Source: Capsulimonadaceae bacterium
GTDB lineage: Bacteria > Armatimonadota > Armatimonadia > Armatimonadales > Capsulimonadaceae
Reading direction: 5' to 3'
NCBI GenBank assembly: GCA_031292625.1
Contig: JARLGU010000004.1
Span: 1-59,252, forward strand
Length of the DNA stretch: 59,252 nt
The first letter of the stretch is position 1, and each line of letters begins with the position of its first letter. Positions 28,268 through 37,523 of the stretch are shown one piece after another. The position numbers were made by a program, and so were the translations under genes. The notes below the pieces were generated by a model, which was not told the origin of the DNA, ran no database searches, and worked only from the letters and a program-made list of their open reading frames with translations.

Positions 28268-30105
28268 GCTTGTGCGTCCAACGGGGCATCGCCGGACGAT
28301 GTGGTCTCGCCGACTCCGTACTGCGTCTCGTGAAGATATGCGTAGCGACCGTGCAATGCCAGAAGCTCCGCGTGCGTGCCGGCTTCGACGATCGTTCCCT
28401 TATGCAAGACAAGAATGCGATCCGCCTTGACGATCGTCGAAAGGCGGTGCGCAATCACCAGCGTCGTGCGCCCATGCATCAGCTTGTCCAGAGCTTCCTG
28501 CACGAGTTGCTCCGATGTCGAGTCGAGCGACGAGGTGGCTTCGTCGAGTATCAGGATCCGGGGGTCCGTCAAAAGGGCTCGCGCGATCGCTAGGCGCTGC
28601 CGCTGCCCGCCTGATAGTTGTACGCCGCGCTGTCCGACAATCGTGTCGTAACCGCTGGGCATCTGCATGATGAAATCATGTGCGTTCGCATAGCGAGCCG
28701 CGGCTTCGACCTGCCCGGCCGTCGCATCCGGACGCCCGTAGGCAATGTTCTCTCGAACAGTGCCGCCAAAGAGGTTCGTCACCTGGTCTACGATGCCGAT
28801 CTGCCTGCGCAACGACGCGAGGGTGACATCTCGAATATCGTAACCGTCCACGAGAATGCGCCCGGCGGTCGGATCGTAAAATCGCGGAATAAGATCGGAC
28901 AACGTCGACTTCCCTGAGCCGGATTCGCCGACGATCGCAACGACATTGCCAGGATGCATCGTAAAATCGATATCGCATAGAACGGGATGCCCCGCCAAAT
29001 ACTCGAAGTCGACGTGGTCGAAGCGGACTTCGCCCTGTACCTTAGGCAGCGCGATAGCGTCCGCCTTCTCCATCACCTGTGTCGGCACATCCAGCACATG
29101 CTTGAATACCCGATCCGCCGCGCCCTGCAAGGTGCGCCAGGTAACCATGATATTCGACATGGTCGAAACGCCGGTTCTGATCTTCTCAAGGGTGTAAACG
29201 AACATGCCGAGGTATTCGACGGACAACTGCTTGCTGGTCACTTCATGGCCGCCCACGAAGATCGCGATGGCGATCGCAATTGCCCCTACCAGGTCTCCGA
29301 CAGGCTGAAGCGCCGCGGAGCGGTAGACGCCCTTCATGAACCACATCTTCGCCGCGTTCACCTGCCCGGAAAACCGTTGGATTTCCCGATCCTCCGCAAC
29401 AAACGCCCTGACGAGACGGACGCCGCCGAGAGTCTCCTCGGTGGTCGTCGTCAGATCGGCGAGGCGGTTCTGCGTTTCGATGCTAATCGAGCGCAATTTC
29501 TTGGTGATAGCATTGAGAAGCATGACGATCACGGGCAGCCCGAATATCGTCAACAGGGTAAGCTTCGTCGAGATGTAAAAGACGATGACGATGCCGCCAA
29601 TGGCAACGATCGGCGCGGAGAGCATGTCCTTGAGAGAAATGATCCCGCCAGTTAACACTGGGACGTCGTTGGAGATCGTCGATATCAGATTGCCCGTTTG
29701 TTCGCCGTCAAAGAACGAAAGGGACAACTTCTGGAGATGGTTGTAGATGTCGCTCTTGAGGCGGACTGAAATGCGCTGCGAAAGTTCGGAAAAGCAGACG
29801 ACCTGCCCCCACGTAAAAAGACCTCGAATGACATAGACGAGCACTACCCCGACGCACGCGAAAAGGAGCCATGCCGTATTCGCCTTCATAAGGCCGTCGA
29901 TCACCTTGCCAAGCAATGGGATGATCGACATGCTGGCAACCGCCTGCCCGACCGCGCAAAGACCGCCAATGACGATAATGCGGATATCCGGGAGCGCGTA
30001 CGAGAAGAGTCTCGCTTGTTGCGACAGTTTTCGGCCATCGCTGCTCGTTGCTGCCCCGGCCCCGTCCAAGGGACTTGCCGGCTTTTGCTGCGTCGTACTC
30101 GTCAC
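28264..30105 (-). CDS. msbA: lipid A flippase-type ABC transporter
   Basis: This 613-residue half-transporter flips lipid A-core across the inner membrane. The N-terminal half has six membrane segments. The C-terminal nucleotide-binding domain shows Walker A GESGSGKST, the signature LSGGQRQRLAIARALL, Walker B LILDEATSSLD and the H-loop IAHRLST. GTG 30105 is favoured because GAGGAA lies 4-5 bases ahead; the longer frame to 30174 adds a segment with no family similarity. Location inside the lipid A cluster makes MsbA function likely, although the fold alone would fit other lipid exporters. Confidence 0.92.
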   Translation of the reverse strand: MTSTTQQKPASPLDGAGAATSSDGRKLSQQARLFSYALPDIRIIVIGGLCAVGQAVASMSIIPLLGKVIDGLMKANTAWLLFACVGVVLVYVIRGLFTWGQVVCFSELSQRISVRLKSDIYNHLQKLSLSFFDGEQTGNLISTISNDVPVLTGGIISLKDMLSAPIVAIGGIVIVFYISTKLTLLTIFGLPVIVMLLNAITKKLRSISIETQNRLADLTTTTEETLGGVRLVRAFVAEDREIQRFSGQVNAAKMWFMKGVYRSAALQPVGDLVGAIAIAIAIFVGGHEVTSKQLSVEYLGMFVYTLEKIRTGVSTMSNIMVTWRTLQGAADRVFKHVLDVPTQVMEKADAIALPKVQGEVRFDHVDFEYLAGHPVLCDIDFTMHPGNVVAIVGESGSGKSTLSDLIPRFYDPTAGRILVDGYDIRDVTLASLRRQIGIVDQVTNLFGGTVRENIAYGRPDATAGQVEAAARYANAHDFIMQMPSGYDTIVGQRGVQLSGGQRQRLAIARALLTDPRILILDEATSSLDSTSEQLVQEALDKLMHGRTTLVIAHRLSTIVKADRILVLHKGTIVEAGTHAELLALHGRYAYLHETQYGVGETTSSGDAPLDAQA

Positions 30106-30121
30106 CGCTTCCTCACTAATT

Positions 30122-30685
30122 TCAATGCACAAGATGATAGTATTGCAAGGCGCCGAACACAATGGCCGTCGCAAGCGTCACCATGGCCGTCGTCGGCTCG
30201 CGGTTATAGACGACCTGGCTCCACGAAAAGGAGATCGGCTCCGCTCCCTGCGTCTTATACGGCCAGAGTCGCGGAATGATGCGCGGCACATGGCGCATAT
30301 ACTCAGTATACGGCTCGCCAAACGCGTTCGTTAGCGAAACCTCCTCCGTCACGATCGCCGATAGATGAAACGCCATAAACAGCGCCACAATCACCACCAG
30401 CGCCGGCAAGCCAAGCCCGGACAGCAAGGCGTACCCGATCGAGAAGAGGAACGAACCAAAATAGAGCGGGTTGCGCACGTAGGAATAAGGCCCCGTCGTC
30501 GCAATGACGTTGTCCTTGTGAATGCAGCCCGCCGCCCAGGTGCGCACGATCTCACCGAGGATAAGAAATACCACGCCAAGCGCGGCCTGCTTCAAATGGT
30601 GCTTGCCAAAGAACCAGGACACAATCAAGAGGCCCAGCGGAATGAGCCACGTGAACGTGGTTCGACGCCGCGCCAGAAAACGCAC
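30122..30685 (-). CDS. isoprenylcysteine carboxyl methyltransferase / PEMT-like integral membrane methyltransferase
   Basis: This 187-residue protein has about five hydrophobic segments. The S-adenosylmethionine-binding motif is TTGPYSYVRNPLYFGSFLF, followed by FGEPYTEYMRHVPRIIP, the two hallmarks of the ICMT/phospholipid methyltransferase superfamily. The start is GTG 30685, 19 bases after the lpxB stop. Members methylate isoprenyl-cysteine, phospholipid head groups or unknown lipids. Its place between lpxB and msbA suggests it modifies lipid A or a lipid handled with it, which I do not know as an established step. Confidence 0.8.
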   Translation of the reverse strand: MRFLARRRTTFTWLIPLGLLIVSWFFGKHHLKQAALGVVFLILGEIVRTWAAGCIHKDNVIATTGPYSYVRNPLYFGSFLFSIGYALLSGLGLPALVVIVALFMAFHLSAIVTEEVSLTNAFGEPYTEYMRHVPRIIPRLWPYKTQGAEPISFSWSQVVYNREPTTAMVTLATAIVFGALQYYHLVH

Positions 30686-30704
30686 GATGGAGCTGTTTGC
30701 TGCG

Positions 30705-32129
30705 CTAATTGGTTTCGTCTCCCTTTAGGATTTGCTGTACGAAAATCTTCGCCGCCCGCACATTTCCGCCGGGCTCTCCGAGCTGGTCGGCGACGGTGCG
30801 CCGGAGATCGCTCTTCATTTTGACCAGACGATCCGGCTGCAAAAGCATCTCGACCGCGATTTCGGCAATCGCGGAAGGCGATGCTTCATCCTGAATGAGT
30901 TCAGGGCAAATTTTGCGGTCCGCTAAAATATTGGGCATTCCGAAAAACTTAATGTCCAGCGCCTTCTTGCGCAGCGCCCACTCGAGTTCCATGATCTTCG
31001 ATCCGCGATAAACGATAATCATCGGGCGGTTGAGTATCGCCGCCTCCAGCGTAGCCGTCCCCGATGTCACGATTACAAGGTCCGCGCGCGCGATCGTATC
31101 ATAAGTTCGTCCCTCGACGAGGGCGACCGGCGCGTTAACGACCTGCCCGGGCCGCGCCCGCCGCACCTTCGCCTTGCTTGCCTCTTCCACATCGCCCGGA
31201 TCGACCAGCATTCCCTCGCTGGTCGCGAGCACGGGGCCCGCGCTCACCGGCGGCAAGGTCATCGCCGCGCTCGCCGCTCTGTAGATTTTGCCCGATGCCT
31301 CTTGCATCAGTCGCAAAATTGTCGCCGATCCCCCGCGCTTTTGTTCACGCTCAAGGATCTCCTCGACCAGCGAGCGGCTCAGGTTAGGCGCGAGCGCAAC
31401 CAGAAACTGGGCCCCGGGAACGCGCGATGCAATCTCGCCAGCAGCACTGAACATCGCCGGCAGGACGTGCTCCACTTCGTGCTTCCGGCTTCCCGGCAAA
31501 AGCGTGATAACCGTCTTCGCCGGATCGAGTCCGAGTTGCTTATCGAAGACCTCTTGCGGGGTCGACGTCTTCACGAGGTCGAGCAGCGGATGCCCAACAA
31601 AATGCGCATTCGCCCCGGCATCGCACAGCATCCGCTCGGACCACGGAAACGGCGTCACGATCGCGTCCGACATTCGAGCAAGCCTCTGGAGGCGGCCCGG
31701 CTTACGTTGCGACCCCGGCGCCGATGACACGCCTCGCCGCCACGATCCTGGCGGCATATAGTAAAGGACCGGACAGGGCGTGTGCTTTTTCACCCATTCG
31801 CCAAGGGGAATGTTAAAGGCGCCGAAGTCGACCAGAATGATCGCCTTCGGCGTAGATTTGCGCAACTCGCGCAGGATGGCCAGCTTCGCGGGATAAACGC
31901 GGTGCAACTTGCTCAGAGCCTCGACAACTCCGATTGCCCCCCACTCCCTGCTGTCCCAGACGAGCCGGACGCCTGCTTGGAGCATGCTCACGCCGCCGAT
32001 TCCCCAGAAGCGCAATTCCTCACCCGGCGCAAGCGCGCGCTGAAGATTAGGATCGGCGCGCAACGCCGCAATCAGATCGGCGGCGTGCCGGTCGCCCGAG
32101 GCCTCTCCTGCTACAACAGCGATGTCCAT
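30705..32129 (-). CDS. lpxB: lipid-A-disaccharide synthase
   Basis: This 474-residue GT19 enzyme condenses UDP-diacylglucosamine with lipid X to the lipid A disaccharide. It opens MDIAVVAGEASGDRHAADLI, where G-E-x-S-G-D is diagnostic. It continues with VDFGAFNIPLGEWVKK, ALLPGSRKHEV-like TLLPGSRKHEVEHVLP, and VTSGTATLEAAILNRPMIIVYR. It is longer than the usual 380 residues because of an insertion of about 60 residues after VSAGPVLATSEG. lpxA lies immediately upstream, 38 bases away. Confidence 0.95.
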   Translation of the reverse strand: MDIAVVAGEASGDRHAADLIAALRADPNLQRALAPGEELRFWGIGGVSMLQAGVRLVWDSREWGAIGVVEALSKLHRVYPAKLAILRELRKSTPKAIILVDFGAFNIPLGEWVKKHTPCPVLYYMPPGSWRRGVSSAPGSQRKPGRLQRLARMSDAIVTPFPWSERMLCDAGANAHFVGHPLLDLVKTSTPQEVFDKQLGLDPAKTVITLLPGSRKHEVEHVLPAMFSAAGEIASRVPGAQFLVALAPNLSRSLVEEILEREQKRGGSATILRLMQEASGKIYRAASAAMTLPPVSAGPVLATSEGMLVDPGDVEEASKAKVRRARPGQVVNAPVALVEGRTYDTIARADLVIVTSGTATLEAAILNRPMIIVYRGSKIMELEWALRKKALDIKFFGMPNILADRKICPELIQDEASPSAIAEIAVEMLLQPDRLVKMKSDLRRTVADQLGEPGGNVRAAKIFVQQILKGDETN

Positions 32130-32167
32130 TCGGTCCCGTGCTATCCCTGCGTCCAGCCACTTGCGGG

Positions 32168-32965
32168 CTAGCCGCGCGGCTTGTCTTTCTGCCTGCCGCC
32201 AAAGCCAAGCCGAATGTTCTTCATAAAATCGAGAAGATAATCCAGTTCGGGGCTGGACGGAATATCGGCCTCAATCACTCCCAGCGCCTGCGAAACGTTC
32301 ATCTTCGAGCGATAGAGAAGCTTATACGCTTGTTTAAGATTGATCCGCACCGCCGACGAAACGCCTGAGCGCCGCAAGCCAATCGTGTTGAGGTCGATGA
32401 CGTCCGCCGGACGGCCATCGGCCATCATGAACGGCGGGACATCCTGGACGACCTTCGAGTAGCCTCCAAGCATCGCCAGCTTGCCGATCCGGGCAAATTG
32501 ATGGATGCCGACAAAACCGCCAACCGTAACGCGGTCCTCGATAATCGCGTGCCCGGCGATGCCGACCATATTGGCCATCGTGATCCCCGAGCCGAGCGTA
32601 CAATTGTGCCCGATATGCGAGTACGCCATGATCAGGTTATCGTCGCCGACCCGCGTTTCCTGTCCCGCTCCCGCGGCGCGGTGAATGGTGACGCACTCAC
32701 GAATAATGTTATTTTTGCCAATAATGAGGTGGCTATTCTCCCCTTTGAACTTGCGGTCCTGAGGAATGCCTCCTAAAATGGCGCCCGGCCAAATCTCGCA
32801 GTTGGCCCCAATCGACGTGTTAGGTTCAATGATAACGTGAGTGTGCAGGACACTGCCCTTCTCAACTCGCGCGGCATCTCCCACGACGGAGTATGCGCCG
32901 ATCGTCACGTCCTCATCGATTTCGGCCAATGGACTGATAATAGCCGTTGGATGAATGCGCGTCAT
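32168..32965 (-). CDS. lpxA: acyl-ACP:UDP-GlcNAc O-acyltransferase
   Basis: This 265-residue left-handed beta-helix enzyme carries out the first step of lipid A synthesis, placing a 3-hydroxyacyl chain on UDP-GlcNAc. Hexapeptide repeats run from residue 2 to about 185 (IHPTAIISPLAEI, GAYSVVGDAARVEKG). The catalytic His120 is in AYSHIGHNCTLG. The C-terminal helical domain follows (RRSGVSSAVRINLKQAYKLLYRS). The normal substrate is UDP-GlcNAc; no gnnA/gnnB genes for the diamino sugar are adjacent. Confidence 0.95.
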   Translation of the reverse strand: MTRIHPTAIISPLAEIDEDVTIGAYSVVGDAARVEKGSVLHTHVIIEPNTSIGANCEIWPGAILGGIPQDRKFKGENSHLIIGKNNIIRECVTIHRAAGAGQETRVGDDNLIMAYSHIGHNCTLGSGITMANMVGIAGHAIIEDRVTVGGFVGIHQFARIGKLAMLGGYSKVVQDVPPFMMADGRPADVIDLNTIGLRRSGVSSAVRINLKQAYKLLYRSKMNVSQALGVIEADIPSSPELDYLLDFMKNIRLGFGGRQKDKPRG

Positions 32966-32998
32966 AAAATGTGAAACTCCTCAAGTACCCCAGCACCG

Positions 32999-33466
32999 CT
33001 ATGGCTTTTTTAGCGCAAAAACAATGTCCGCCTCGACCGCCAACTTGTCGTTGACACGGGCCTCAACGCGAACTTTCCCAACACTTCCACGAGCCCGTAC
33101 AAGCGTGCTCTCCGTAACGAGGACATCCCCAGGGAGAACAGGCAGCCGAAACTTACAATTCTCTATACCTGCTAAATATGCCAGTTTACCACGATGTTCT
33201 TCCATCGCCAGGATCATTATTCCGCCGACCTGCGCCATCGCCTCAATCACCAATACCCCCGGCATGATCGCCTTAATCGGAAAGTGTCCCTGGAAGAACG
33301 GCTCGTTGATCGTAACAGCCTTCATCCCGACCGCCCTTTTGCCGGGATCGAGTTCGAGGATCCGATCCACTAAGAGAAAGGGATAGCGATGCGGCAGGCA
33401 ATCCTTTATTTGTTCAATGTCCATCGTCGTTGCCGCCTCTTTGGACTTGCCATCGGAAGATGTCAT
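32999..33466 (-). CDS. fabZ: 3-hydroxyacyl-ACP dehydratase
   Basis: This 155-residue hot-dog-fold enzyme removes water from 3-hydroxyacyl-ACP in fatty acid synthesis. Catalytic His61 is in [14 protein letters not shown] and Glu75 in [23 protein letters not shown] is the family opening. The ATG at 33466 is chosen because AAGGAGAACG lies just upstream. A longer frame to 33547 is rejected. FabZ competes with LpxA for the same 3-hydroxyacyl-ACP pool, so co-location fits balance between membrane lipids. It is separate from lpxC here, whereas some phyla fuse them. Confidence 0.95.
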   Translation of the reverse strand: MTSSDGKSKEAATTMDIEQIKDCLPHRYPFLLVDRILELDPGKRAVGMKAVTINEPFFQGHFPIKAIMPGVLVIEAMAQVGGIMILAMEEHRGKLAYLAGIENCKFRLPVLPGDVLVTESTLVRARGSVGKVRVEARVNDKLAVEADIVFALKKP

Positions 33467-33558
33467 AAATCGTTCTCCTTGATTTCCAACTGCCGGAGCC
33501 TGTCTGGACCGGCGTTCGCCGGCTGGTTCGCACCCTAACAGACCCATTACAGAACCGG

Positions 33559-34437
33559 TCAGGCGATCAAGCCGCTCAGTTCCGCGGCTAAACGCATGTT
33601 AAGACCGTGCCCAGGCTGAACAGCCACAATGCCTGCACGGATCGGCCGGCCGGCAAACGCCAAATCGCCGATTAGATCGAGCAATTTGTGGCGAGCCGCC
33701 TCATTCGCAAACCGAAGCGGGGTCGACTCATCCGGCGTGCCATCCTCGCGAAGCGCAAAGGCGTTCTCGCGCGAAGCTCCCTTCGCCAAGCCTCGCTCGG
33801 CCAACAGCTTGAGTTCAGCAACGAAGCCATAGGTGCGAGCCGGCGCAACCCCAACCGCATAATCGACGCCTTGATAGCTCGCCGCCTGCGGCGTCATTAG
33901 CGGCTTGCCAGGATAGTCAACCACCACGTTAATCCAGAAATGATCCGACGGCGCCGCCGTAATCATGGACGCACCGTCTCCCTGAACTGTGAGAGGAGAC
34001 ATCAGACGAATTGGCTCGATGCGCGCATCAAGATCCGTCAGGCCCGCTTTGACAATCTCAGCCACGAACGGCGCGGCGCTTCCGTCGAGTATCGGCGCTT
34101 CCGGACCTTCAAACGCAATTACCGCATCGGTAACTCCGCATCCGTTCAGCGCAGACAAAACATGCTCGACCGTAAAGAATACCTCACCGCCGGCCGAAAT
34201 TGCCGTGCAGCGCGTCGTACTATGTCTATTCGAGGGATGAACCGCAATCTCCTGCCCCGTGCGCACGCTTTGAAAAACGAGCCCGGTTCCGGCAGGCGCC
34301 GGCAGAAATTGGACTCCGCCGGTCTCGCCGCCATGAATGCCAATACCGGTGAGGAGAGAAGTGGGGTGAACGAGAGTGCGCCGCGCGACGGATCCATCAT
34401 CCGTCGCGGCGGCTAAATTGACAGCCGGGAGATTCAA
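33559..34437 (-). CDS. lpxC: UDP-3-O-acyl-N-acetylglucosamine deacetylase
   Basis: This 292-residue zinc enzyme catalyses the committed step of lipid A synthesis. Zinc ligands are His92 ([11 protein letters not shown]), His250 and Asp254 ([12 protein letters not shown]). Glu91 and His277 (GHGLN) are the catalytic residues. The start is a TTG whose last two bases overlap the lpxD stop (TTGA), so translation is probably coupled and dependent on lpxD. The usual opening R-R-T-L follows at residue 19, giving a slightly long N terminus. Confidence 0.95.
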   Translation of the reverse strand: MNLPAVNLAAATDDGSVARRTLVHPTSLLTGIGIHGGETGGVQFLPAPAGTGLVFQSVRTGQEIAVHPSNRHSTTRCTAISAGGEVFFTVEHVLSALNGCGVTDAVIAFEGPEAPILDGSAAPFVAEIVKAGLTDLDARIEPIRLMSPLTVQGDGASMITAAPSDHFWINVVVDYPGKPLMTPQAASYQGVDYAVGVAPARTYGFVAELKLLAERGLAKGASRENAFALREDGTPDESTPLRFANEAARHKLLDLIGDLAFAGRPIRAGIVAVQPGHGLNMRLAAELSGLIA

Positions 34438-35495
34438 TCGGTCTCTTCCACGGCTCCGAGCGCCTTTTCCAGAATGGCGATCCGCTTCTCCAGCGACTTA
34501 ATCCGCTTGCGGCTCTCTGGCAAACGCTCGATCTCGACATTCTTTCGCATCTCCGATTGGTGAGAGCGCGCATACCGGCCGCTCACGAAGACTCCATTCG
34601 GCAAGTCGCTAATTACGCCTGACTTTGCCCCGACAATCACGCCGTCGCCAATTGTTACGTGGTCCTTGATCCCGACTTGCCCGGCAAGAATAACCCCGCG
34701 GCCAATGTTGACGCTTCCGGAAACGCCAACCTGAGCGACGATAACGCAGTTTTCGCCAACCGTGCAGTTGTGACCAATGTGCACCAGGTTATCGATCTTC
34801 GTCCCGCGCCCAATGGTCGTCGACCCCGTGCGGGCCTTGTCGATCGTCACGTTCGCGCCGATTTCGACATCGTCCTGGATGATTACGCGGCCAATCTGCG
34901 GGATCTTGTAGTGACGGTCATCGATAAACATGTAACCAAAACCGTCCGTGCCTAAAACGCTGCCGCTATGTATGACAACATTGTTGCCGATGATCGTGTT
35001 CTCGTGCAGCACGACATGCGGGTAAATCACACAGTTTTCGCCAAGGACGACATTGTCGCCGATATAGCTGAACGGATAAATCACCGTATTGGCGCCAAGC
35101 TGGACATTGTCTCCGACGACGGCGCTCGCGTGTATCGAGACATTCTCTCCAATGACCGGGTCCAGACCGACGTGCGCGCTGGGGTGTATCCCCTTGAAAA
35201 TCTTAGGTTGCGGCGCAAAGATGCGAAGGACCTGAGCAAACGCAAAGCGTGGATTGGCGACGCGAATCAGCGGCTTATGAATCGAATCCTCCGTCTGCGC
35301 GTTGGAGCGGGGCGCGATCACGGCCGAAGCCTCGGATCGCGCGGCGTTTGTGAGCAGCTTCGGGTTCTCAGCGAATGTGACGTCGCCATCCTGAGCATCC
35401 TCGATATTGGCAATGCCCCGAATGAGCACGTTCCCGTCGCCCTCTACAACCCCATCCACTACGGCGGCTAATTGTTCTACAGTCGTTTCTTTCAT
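34434..35495 (-). CDS. lpxD: UDP-3-O-acylglucosamine N-acyltransferase
   Basis: This 353-residue enzyme adds the N-linked acyl chain. An N-terminal uridine-binding domain (about 1-95, including [17 protein letters not shown]) precedes a long hexapeptide beta-helix. The helix has [20 protein letters not shown] (catalytic His region) and [19 protein letters not shown]. The C-terminal helix is short and charged ([20 protein letters not shown]), as in many non-enterobacterial LpxD. It overlaps lpxC by 3 bases. Confidence 0.95.
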   Translation of the reverse strand: MKETTVEQLAAVVDGVVEGDGNVLIRGIANIEDAQDGDVTFAENPKLLTNAARSEASAVIAPRSNAQTEDSIHKPLIRVANPRFAFAQVLRIFAPQPKIFKGIHPSAHVGLDPVIGENVSIHASAVVGDNVQLGANTVIYPFSYIGDNVVLGENCVIYPHVVLHENTIIGNNVVIHSGSVLGTDGFGYMFIDDRHYKIPQIGRVIIQDDVEIGANVTIDKARTGSTTIGRGTKIDNLVHIGHNCTVGENCVIVAQVGVSGSVNIGRGVILAGQVGIKDHVTIGDGVIVGAKSGVISDLPNGVFVSGRYARSHQSEMRKNVEIERLPESRKRIKSLEKRIAILEKALGAVEETD

Positions 35496-35537
35496 TTGAC
35501 CGCAACTCCTCTCGCAGGTACGAGAAGTCCTCGCTAT

Positions 35538-36719
35538 TTATTGCGTCCAGCCTTGTGTTCGTAACTCGCGCAATACCGTTTGCGTGTAGTCGGCGCCGCT
35601 CTGCCGAGGCGACCAACCGACAACTAGCAGGTGATCCTGCATCGCCATATCCAACACCGTTCGCCGCGTTTCCTCGCGAACCAGGGTCATCTGGCGGCTG
35701 CGCTCATCCCGCAAATCATTGACCGTCCTGGCTATACGAGCGTTCCATCCACCGATCGCAGCCGCATTCGTCATCGGCGCGCCCGAGCCCTCGATCGCCG
35801 GCGCCGGCCTTGCAACATCCACGGTCAGCGCGCCAATCATCTGCTGATCGAACGCTCGAGCCGTACTCAAAATCGAATCTTTGCGTTCAGAGAGCAGCAT
35901 CGTGGCTTCCGCCACGCGGGCATCAATCCGCTCCTGCGCCTGCCGGTTCCCCTCGGCGATCTTTGCCGCGGTTTGCTCGTCGGTCGTCTGCCGCAGCTTC
36001 ACCAATTCTTCAACTTGGACCCGGGCAGCTTGCTGCATATTAGCTTCCAGCCGGGCATCAAGCGACGAAAGGTCATCGCGACGTCCTTGCAGCAACTGAT
36101 CGAAATACTCTTGCGGCCCAGTCCGCGGGTTGCGCGGATCATCATGCTTGCTAAGAGCCCCGATCTTTAAATTCAGATTAATCCGTTTATCGGCATCACC
36201 CGGTAAAATCATCAGGATAGCACGGTTCTCACGTTCGTTAATCTGATCCCGCAAAGCCTCAAACCGGCTCTCCCCCTCCACACGCGCGACACGCGCCGCT
36301 TCCGCCGCCGCAAGCTGATTGGCGGTAGACAAACGCGTCTTGAGAGTCTCCAGCCACTGCGTCCCTGACTCCTCGAGCCGGGACGCCAGCTCGCTCTCCG
36401 AATACCCGGGCCTCTCGTCCAAGCTCAGGCTTTCCGGCGAGAACTGCTCGCCAGGGCTCACTTCTGGTAGGCTGTCGATCGGCTTCGCCGACCCCAGGAT
36501 CCGCGCATACACTCCGAGCGCGGCATCCGTCTGACGCACGAGCCGATAATTCGGGTTGTGCATCAGCAGCGCATCCAAATCGACGAACACAGGCTTGGGT
36601 TGAACCCTGGCCTTGCCGCCGTGAACGCCGAACAGAGCCCCATGGCACCCCGCCACGAACGCCATCGCGACTAGGCCCACACATATGACAACCGCAATGG
36701 GCATTTTGTTACGCCCCAT
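35538..36719 (-). CDS. coiled-coil envelope lipoprotein, unknown family
   Basis: This 393-residue protein has a lipoprotein signal peptide ending FVAGC, with lipidation predicted at Cys25. Most of the mature protein is charged, Ala/Arg/Glu/Gln-rich and helical, as in long coiled coils (about 110-330, including LLQGRRDDLSSLDARLEANM). The region after the signal (FVDLDALLMHNPNYRLVRQ) echoes the opening of OmpH/Skp proteins, in which a V-D-x-x-x-x-x segment starts the jaw. It may be a lipidated, extended Skp-like periplasmic chaperone. I know no named family. GGAGGA precedes the ATG. It lies between ompH and lpxD, where other bacteria have nothing. Confidence 0.65.
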   Translation of the reverse strand: MGRNKMPIAVVICVGLVAMAFVAGCHGALFGVHGGKARVQPKPVFVDLDALLMHNPNYRLVRQTDAALGVYARILGSAKPIDSLPEVSPGEQFSPESLSLDERPGYSESELASRLEESGTQWLETLKTRLSTANQLAAAEAARVARVEGESRFEALRDQINERENRAILMILPGDADKRINLNLKIGALSKHDDPRNPRTGPQEYFDQLLQGRRDDLSSLDARLEANMQQAARVQVEELVKLRQTTDEQTAAKIAEGNRQAQERIDARVAEATMLLSERKDSILSTARAFDQQMIGALTVDVARPAPAIEGSGAPMTNAAAIGGWNARIARTVNDLRDERSRQMTLVREETRRTVLDMAMQDHLLVVGWSPRQSGADYTQTVLRELRTQGWTQ

Positions 36720-36775
36720 TGCTCCTCCAATTTCATCATTTTATAGGCGAGTTGCGATGGACGACCGGCGCAACG

Positions 36776-37444
36776 CTATTTGTTGATCACGGCGATGACA
36801 TCCTTTGTGATGTCCGTCGCGGCGAAAATTGCAACCTGACTCGTCAATACGACCTGAATCCCCTGCTTCTGCGCAACGCTGGCGACGGCTTCCTTGATCT
36901 TTGCGCTGATTGCCTCGCGGACATCCGTATTGCGCTGTTCCCACGTTTGCTGATAACTCTGGTTGATATCGCTCAAAGTTTGCTGCCCTGCGCGAGCTTG
37001 AGCCGTCAAGCGCTGCAGGTCGAGCTGATCCTGGTCGGTCAACGTCTGGGACTTCTCTTTCTTCTGCTGCAGGTTCGTCAACTGATCCAAATCGGACTTC
37101 GAGCTGTCGGTCAGCGTCTTAATCGTCGCCTTGTCCGTATCCGTCGGCGACTGCTTGAGCAAAAGCTCTCCAAGAGTCTTCTGCTGCTCGCGAGAAAGCA
37201 TCAACGATTGCTGCTGCTGCTGGTACGCCGCTTGGATGGACTTGGCGAACGCCTGTAAATCCTGATCGCGAGCAGCCTTCTCCTTGGAAGCGTCAAAAAC
37301 CTTGTCTACATCCACGACCGCAAACGTCGCCCCTGCATGAGCCGCCGGAGCCGCCGCCGAACCGATAGCAAGACAAACCGCCGCCGCCGCAATCACGAAC
37401 GCCATGCGGCGGGCAAGGGTCCTCATAAAGAATCCCGTATCCAT
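36776..37444 (-). CDS. OmpH/Skp-family periplasmic chaperone
   Basis: This 222-residue protein has a signal peptide (to about PAAHAGA). It continues with FAVVDVDKVFDASKEKAARDQDL and a long Gln-rich coiled coil. The end VASVAQKQGIQVVLTSQVAIFAATDITKDVI is the beta-strand cap seen in OmpH/Skp. Skp trimers hold unfolded outer-membrane proteins for BamA. Position directly after bamA is conserved across diderms. Starts at 37444 or 37426 are possible. Six or more consecutive glutamines lie in the coil. Confidence 0.92.
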   Translation of the reverse strand: MDTGFFMRTLARRMAFVIAAAAVCLAIGSAAAPAAHAGATFAVVDVDKVFDASKEKAARDQDLQAFAKSIQAAYQQQQQSLMLSREQQKTLGELLLKQSPTDTDKATIKTLTDSSKSDLDQLTNLQQKKEKSQTLTDQDQLDLQRLTAQARAGQQTLSDINQSYQQTWEQRNTDVREAISAKIKEAVASVAQKQGIQVVLTSQVAIFAATDITKDVIAVINK

Positions 37445-37523
37445 ACAGTTAATCCTCTCTCCTATTACTTAACACACAATACGATGGCCGGGACGCGAAC
37501 GTCCACGGCCATCTGAGAACAAA

